Shown here: piece by piece, positions 6,984 to 7,330 of the stretch
Numbering within the stretch: position 1 is the first letter of the stretch
How the letters are laid out: each line of letters starts with the position of its first letter
Origin: Alphaproteobacteria bacterium
Lineage (GTDB): Bacteria > Pseudomonadota > Alphaproteobacteria > UBA8366 > GCA-2717185
Assembly (NCBI GenBank): GCA_016764135.1
Contig: JAESSL010000112.1
Location: 1 to 7,330, forward strand
Length of the DNA: 7,330 bases
Direction: 5' to 3'
Made by a program: the position numbers and the translations under genes
Notes under the pieces: generated by a model
Seen by the model: only the letters and a program-made list of their open reading frames with translations
What the model was told of the DNA's origin: nothing
Database searches by the model: none

Positions 6984-7330
6984 ATGATCGAGGCGACACA
7001 GGAAGACGAAACCTTACGGGAGATGGCGCAGCGCGTTTTACCGGCAGGAACCTTTGGAAATACGGGCGCCGATGTCATTATTCGCGATGGCGCCGGCGGA
7101 CGGGTTCGCGATAACGACGGTAAGGAATATGTGGATTTCCTGCTGGGATCGGGACCGATGCTGGTGGGGCACAATCACCCGGACGTCGCCGCGGCGGTGC
7201 AAGCGCAAATTCCGCTGGGCACGACCTTCTTCGCCAATAACGAACACGGAATCCGACTGGCGGCCGAAATCGTTGATGCGGTCGCCTGCGCGGAGAAAGT
7301 CCGGTTTGTCAGCAGTGGCTCGGAAGCGAC
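6984..7330 (+). CDS. Class III PLP-dependent aminotransferase (glutamate-1-semialdehyde aminomutase-like), 3'-truncated by window edge
   Basis: The first 115 residues are visible and no stop is reached. The N-terminal pattern is characteristic of class III aminotransferases close to glutamate-1-semialdehyde aminomutase. It shows QRVLPAGT (16-23), a beta-hairpin ending in DNDGKEYVDF, the GHNHPDV motif where the active site begins, and a final VRFVSSGSEAT. In this family the SGSEAT loop binds the PLP phosphate; the Schiff-base lysine lies beyond the window. It starts at ATG 6984, preceded by GGAGG and bounded by an upstream in-frame stop. Being next to ATP-dependent amidohydrolase genes rather than haem genes favours a catabolic amino acid or beta/omega-amino acid transaminase over true HemL (inference). 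A terminator-like hairpin separates it from B2, so it may be a separate transcription unit. No clear promoter is visible in 6923-6970. Confidence 0.9.
   Translation, partial: MIEATQEDETLREMAQRVLPAGTFGNTGADVIIRDGAGGRVRDNDGKEYVDFLLGSGPMLVGHNHPDVAAAVQAQIPLGTTFFANNEHGIRLAAEIVDAVACAEKVRFVSSGSEA

Noticed and set aside
6469..6999. Open frame (176 aa) on the - strand spanning the intergenic region
   Set aside because: Its sequence crosses all three hairpins and the C-rich loop, overlaps the end of B2 and the start of the aminotransferase gene, and gives an Arg/Ser/Pro-rich protein with no recognisable motif.
6984..7330. Calling the aminotransferase hemL (haem biosynthesis)
   Set aside because: The visible N-terminus is shared by many class III aminotransferases, the catalytic lysine region is outside the window, and the neighbours are not tetrapyrrole genes.

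Overview
The window is a moderately GC-rich, densely packed bacterial stretch. All genes are on the + strand. The GC-biased third positions, abundant GGCGCC-type runs and ATGA/TGATG gene junctions suggest Pseudomonadota, most likely an alphaproteobacterium. That assignment is inference from style, not from a marker gene.

Layout. Positions 1-6725 hold an uninterrupted, translationally coupled run of four genes of the hydantoinase/5-oxoprolinase superfamily in the order A1(partial)-B1-A2-B2. A1 (HyuA-type, N-terminus outside the window) overlaps B1 (HyuB-type) by 4 bases. B1 overlaps A2 (complete HyuA-type, 685 aa) by 4 bases. A2 overlaps B2 (HyuB-type, 552 aa) by 1 base. The two A proteins, and likewise the two B proteins, are clearly diverged from each other, so this is two different A/B enzymes or one mixed enzyme, not a fresh tandem duplication.

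Positions 6726-6983 are non-coding. They hold three consecutive inverted repeats (6795-6838, 6838-6880, 6891-6920), the last followed by a T-rich run and looking like a Rho-independent terminator. A short imperfect dyad (6947-6962) and a good ribosome binding site follow. At 6984 a class III, PLP-dependent aminotransferase of the glutamate-1-semialdehyde-aminomutase-like group begins and runs off the window end.

How it may work together. HyuA-type proteins are ATP-binding ASKHA-fold subunits, and HyuB-type proteins are their obligate partners. Together they open lactam or imide rings (5-oxoproline, N-methylhydantoin, caprolactam) or carboxylate ketones, always at the cost of ATP. An aminotransferase next door would fit catabolism of an amino acid or omega/beta-amino acid released by ring opening. 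The substrate cannot be read from this sequence. I see no mobile element, tRNA/rRNA, CRISPR or obviously new system. The least ordinary items are the doubled A/B set and the three-hairpin intergenic region.
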